Positions 62,481-64,000 of a DNA stretch of 64,000 nucleotides are shown one piece after another (the stretch's first letter is position 1; every line of letters begins with the position of its first letter). This DNA is from JAMHWF01 sp964371405. Lineage in GTDB: Bacteria > Pseudomonadota > Gammaproteobacteria > Burkholderiales > Burkholderiaceae_C. The stretch is taken from positions 35,441-99,440 of the forward strand of contig CAYJLV010000011.1 of assembly GCA_964371405.1 (NCBI GenBank), read 5' to 3'. The notes under the pieces were generated by a model. That model was not told the DNA's origin. It was given only the letters and a program-made list of their open reading frames with translations, and made no database searches. A program made the translations under genes and the position numbers.

Positions 62481-62942
62481 ATGCCGAACCGCCGCACCGC
62501 AATCTCGCGCAGCGCGCGCGTCGCCGCGCTGCTGGCAACGCTCGGCTTCTGGCCGCGCGCCCTGCTCGCGCAGGCGGGCTGGAACCCGGCGGCATTCGAC
62601 GCGAAGTCGATCGACGCGCTGATGAGGGTGCTGGGCGGCGCCAAGCCGCAGCCCAGCGCCGACGTGACGCTCGACGCGCCCGACTTGTCCGAGAACGGCG
62701 CGCTCGTATCCGTCGCGCTCGGCGCGCGACCGCCGGGCGTGCGGCGGCTGCTGCTGCTCGTCGAGAGGAATCCGAATCTGCTCGCTGCGATCTTCGAGCC
62801 GGGCGACGGAGTTGAGCCGAAGATCGCGACGCGCATCAAGATGGCGCAGAGCTCGAAGGTGTGGGCGATCGCGTTGTACGCCGACGGCCGCGTGCTCTAC
62901 GCAAGCAAGGATGTCGGCGTCACGCTCGGCAGCTGCGGCTGA
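62481..62942 (+). CDS. SoxY-like thiosulfate-oxidation carrier protein, orphan
   Basis: A 153-residue protein with a twin-arginine-type leader (NRRTAISRSARVAALLATLG; cleavage near LLAQA), as expected for SoxY. The mature domain matches SoxY (AFDAKSIDALMRVLGGAKPQPSADVTLDAPDLSENGALVSVAL..., ARPPGVRRLLLLVERNPNLLAAIFEPGDGVEPKIATRIKMAQSSKVWAIALYADGRVLYASKDVGVTLG). It ends with the flexible carrier tail GSCG, where Cys152 replaces the usual GGCGG tail cysteine. No SoxZ partner, SoxB or SoxAX gene is in the window. A role as a sulfur carrier is inferred; alone it may serve another protein or be a relic. Confidence 0.85.
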   Translation: MPNRRTAISRSARVAALLATLGFWPRALLAQAGWNPAAFDAKSIDALMRVLGGAKPQPSADVTLDAPDLSENGALVSVALGARPPGVRRLLLLVERNPNLLAAIFEPGDGVEPKIATRIKMAQSSKVWAIALYADGRVLYASKDVGVTLGSCG

Positions 62943-63205
62943 AACCGATACCCGGGCCGCCCGCATCCGCGGTGCTCGCGGGCTGACGCAACATCCTGGT
63001 TGCCCGGGTGCATGCCGAGCAGAGCCGCGATGTTCGAGCCGTGCGTGACGACGTCGACAACGGCGATGCACCCTGCGGACATCGGCGCCCTCCGATAACG
63101 AGTCGTTACCACTGCAGTGCGCGCGATCGGCAAGACCGCAGCCGGCGCAAGGCGTCGCCCCCGCGCGCGTTGTAACCTCGGGGCTGGATCGAAACTCGTC
63201 TTGCC

Positions 63206-63895
63206 ATGCTCGGGAACTTCAAGCCGGTTGCCTACGACCCTTATCGACGCTCGCGCAAGCGCGGGCTGATGCCGCGTTGGCTGGTGCTGCTGCTCGCCGG
63301 CGTCGCCGTCGGCGCGGGCGGCGTGCTCGTCGTGCAGGAACGCTACCTGCCCCCGCGGTTGTCAGCCGACGCTTCGGCGCAGCTGCAGGCATCGCATGCG
63401 CAGGCCGACGCCGAGAGGCAACGCCTCGCCGGCGAGTTGGGCGCGGCGACGCAGAAGCTCGACGCCGCCGCGGCCGAGCGGAAGGCGCTCGCCGACGAGT
63501 TGGGTGAGACGCGCCGGCTCGCCGCCGACCTGCGCGGTGATCTCGCGGCCGTCGTCGCCGCGCTGCCGCCGGATCCGCGGGGCGGCGCCGTCGAGATCCG
63601 TGCTGCGCGCTTCGTCGCCAGGGGCGATGCCCTCACCTACGACGTGACGCTGTCGCGGCCGCGCGCCGGGGCCAAGCCGCTGGCCGGCGTGCTGCAGTTC
63701 GTCGTCGCGGGCGCATCGGTGCGCGGCGACGCCAACGTCACGTCCAAACCGGTGCCGGTGTCGCTGGGCACCTACGAGGTCCTGCGCGGCAACGTCGAGT
63801 TGCCCGACGGCTTCAAGCCGAAGCAGACGACGATCCAGGTGCTCGACCGCCCGGGCGGCGCACGCCTGGGCATGCGCGTGATCAATATCGACTGA
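63206..63895 (+). CDS. Membrane-anchored coiled-coil protein (DUF6776-like)
   Basis: A 229-residue protein. A basic N-terminus (YDPYRRSRKRGLMPRW) precedes one transmembrane helix (WLVLLLAGVAVGAGGVLVV, about 25-43). A periplasmic coiled coil follows (55-115, heptad-like SHAQADAERQRLAGELGAATQKLDAAAAERKALADELGETRRLAADL), then a C-terminal beta domain (VEIRAARFVARGDALTYDVTLSR... LGMRVINID). I recall this layout as the betaproteobacterial DUF6776 family, from memory. Function is unknown; the architecture recalls divisome or envelope spacer proteins. It has a strong terminator directly after the stop. Confidence 0.75.
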   Translation: MLGNFKPVAYDPYRRSRKRGLMPRWLVLLLAGVAVGAGGVLVVQERYLPPRLSADASAQLQASHAQADAERQRLAGELGAATQKLDAAAAERKALADELGETRRLAADLRGDLAAVVAALPPDPRGGAVEIRAARFVARGDALTYDVTLSRPRAGAKPLAGVLQFVVAGASVRGDANVTSKPVPVSLGTYEVLRGNVELPDGFKPKQTTIQVLDRPGGARLGMRVINID

Positions 63896-63900
63896 CCAAG

Positions 63901-63930
63901 CGAAGCAGCCACCCGAAGGTGGCTGCTTGC
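63901..63930 (+). terminator. Terminator after the coiled-coil protein gene
   Basis: Stem GCAGCCACC/GGTGGCTGC (9 bp) with a CGAA tetraloop, followed by TTGC, 9 bases after the stop; stable and typical for this genome (same CGAA loop as the hairpin at 13474-13491). It may also end tRNA-Asp transcription from the other side. Confidence 0.75.
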
Positions 63931-63936
63931 AGTACT

Positions 63937-64000
63937 TGGCGGAGCGGACGGGGCTCGAACCCGCGACCCCCGGCGTGACAGGCCGGTATTCTAACCAACT
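63937..64000 (-). tRNA. tRNA-Asp (anticodon GTC), 5' end beyond window
   Basis: Read leftward, the sequence from the D-loop (AGTTGGTTAGAATACC) through anticodon arm CCGGCCTGTCACGCCGG (anticodon GTC), T-arm CGGGTTCGAGCCCCG and acceptor 3' strand TCCGCTCCG to an encoded CCA (63939-63937) is a normal tRNA-Asp. Only the first bases of the acceptor stem and D-stem are missing because the window ends. Confidence 0.93.

Noticed and set aside
62943..63205. A soxZ gene or fragment after the SoxY-like gene
   Set aside because: All three frames were read; no SoxZ-like strand pattern or ribosome-binding site is present.

Overview
The window is a compact, very GC-rich chromosomal segment of a betaproteobacterium, most likely in the order Burkholderiales (Rubrivivax/Leptothrix/Ideonella-like). 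This placement is inferred from the gene repertoire: BamC after DapA, DUF3597/DUF937/DUF3455 proteins, an Ada-AlkA fusion, a CopG regulator next to a PHB-depolymerase-type esterase, WaaA/WaaC, and a 42-residue membrane protein between a transporter and a methyltransferase. No 16S gene is present to confirm it. Almost all of the window is core or near-core genome. There is no prophage, insertion sequence, CRISPR array or integron.

Layout. 1-3192: a WYL regulator (cut by the window edge) coupled to an AAA/DUF4143 ATPase, a small exported protein and an HNH-like protein. 3197-6807: parE, then a CopG regulator and an esterase. 6826-9937: a TetR repressor facing a sterol-desaturase/MFS pair across twin palindromic operators; the repressor's N-terminus contains an abnormal poly-G/poly-C stretch. 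9943-13457: methyltransferase, dapA, bamC and an MBL-fold hydrolase. 13514-20258: a small lipoprotein, a SlyD-like FKBP, dut-coaBC, egtD, a ChaN lipoprotein and a SEC-C protein. 20255-26538: alaS, gabD, a degenerate GGDEF protein, a voltage-gated K+ channel and tRNA-Gly. 26856-31348: two large surface lipoproteins pointing at each other, one with Ig-like repeats and one TbpB-like, with lower GC than their surroundings. 31495-33036: trmB and uppP. 33077-43883: two divergent efflux clusters, a MacAB-type operon and a TetR-RND operon that runs through a PCMT-like methyltransferase to a TolC-type protein. 43917-46270: DM13, DUF937 and DUF3597 proteins, a thioesterase and a DUF4359-like protein. 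46588-53549: a three-component solute-sensing system (response regulator, substrate-binding lipoprotein, hybrid histidine kinase) facing a cupin fragment and a three-gene operon. 53752-55092: a broken SRPBCC gene and an AraC/GyrI regulator with lower GC. 55093-59344: an LPS core operon (thioesterase, waaA, waaC, phosphomannomutase). 59482-63895: Ada-AlkA, Ogt, a DMT exporter, an orphan SoxY-like carrier and a coiled-coil membrane protein. A partial tRNA-Asp closes the window.

How the genes work together. The clearest regulated modules are the TetR/desaturase/MFS divergon, the TetR/RND/TolC operon with an operator on its own promoter, and the three-component system. In the last, a 63-bp element occurs twice, ungapped and about 78% identical: once between the regulator and the cupin fragment, and once in front of the operon starting at 51419. 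That arrangement is the best candidate for an undescribed system: a sensory module built from an ABC-type binding protein with no permease, and a small envelope/lipid-related regulon. Other oddities are a WaaC homologue lacking its catalytic Asp, a SoxY without SoxZ, EgtD without EgtB, a MacA with a Spy/CpxP-like insertion, and several gene fragments.
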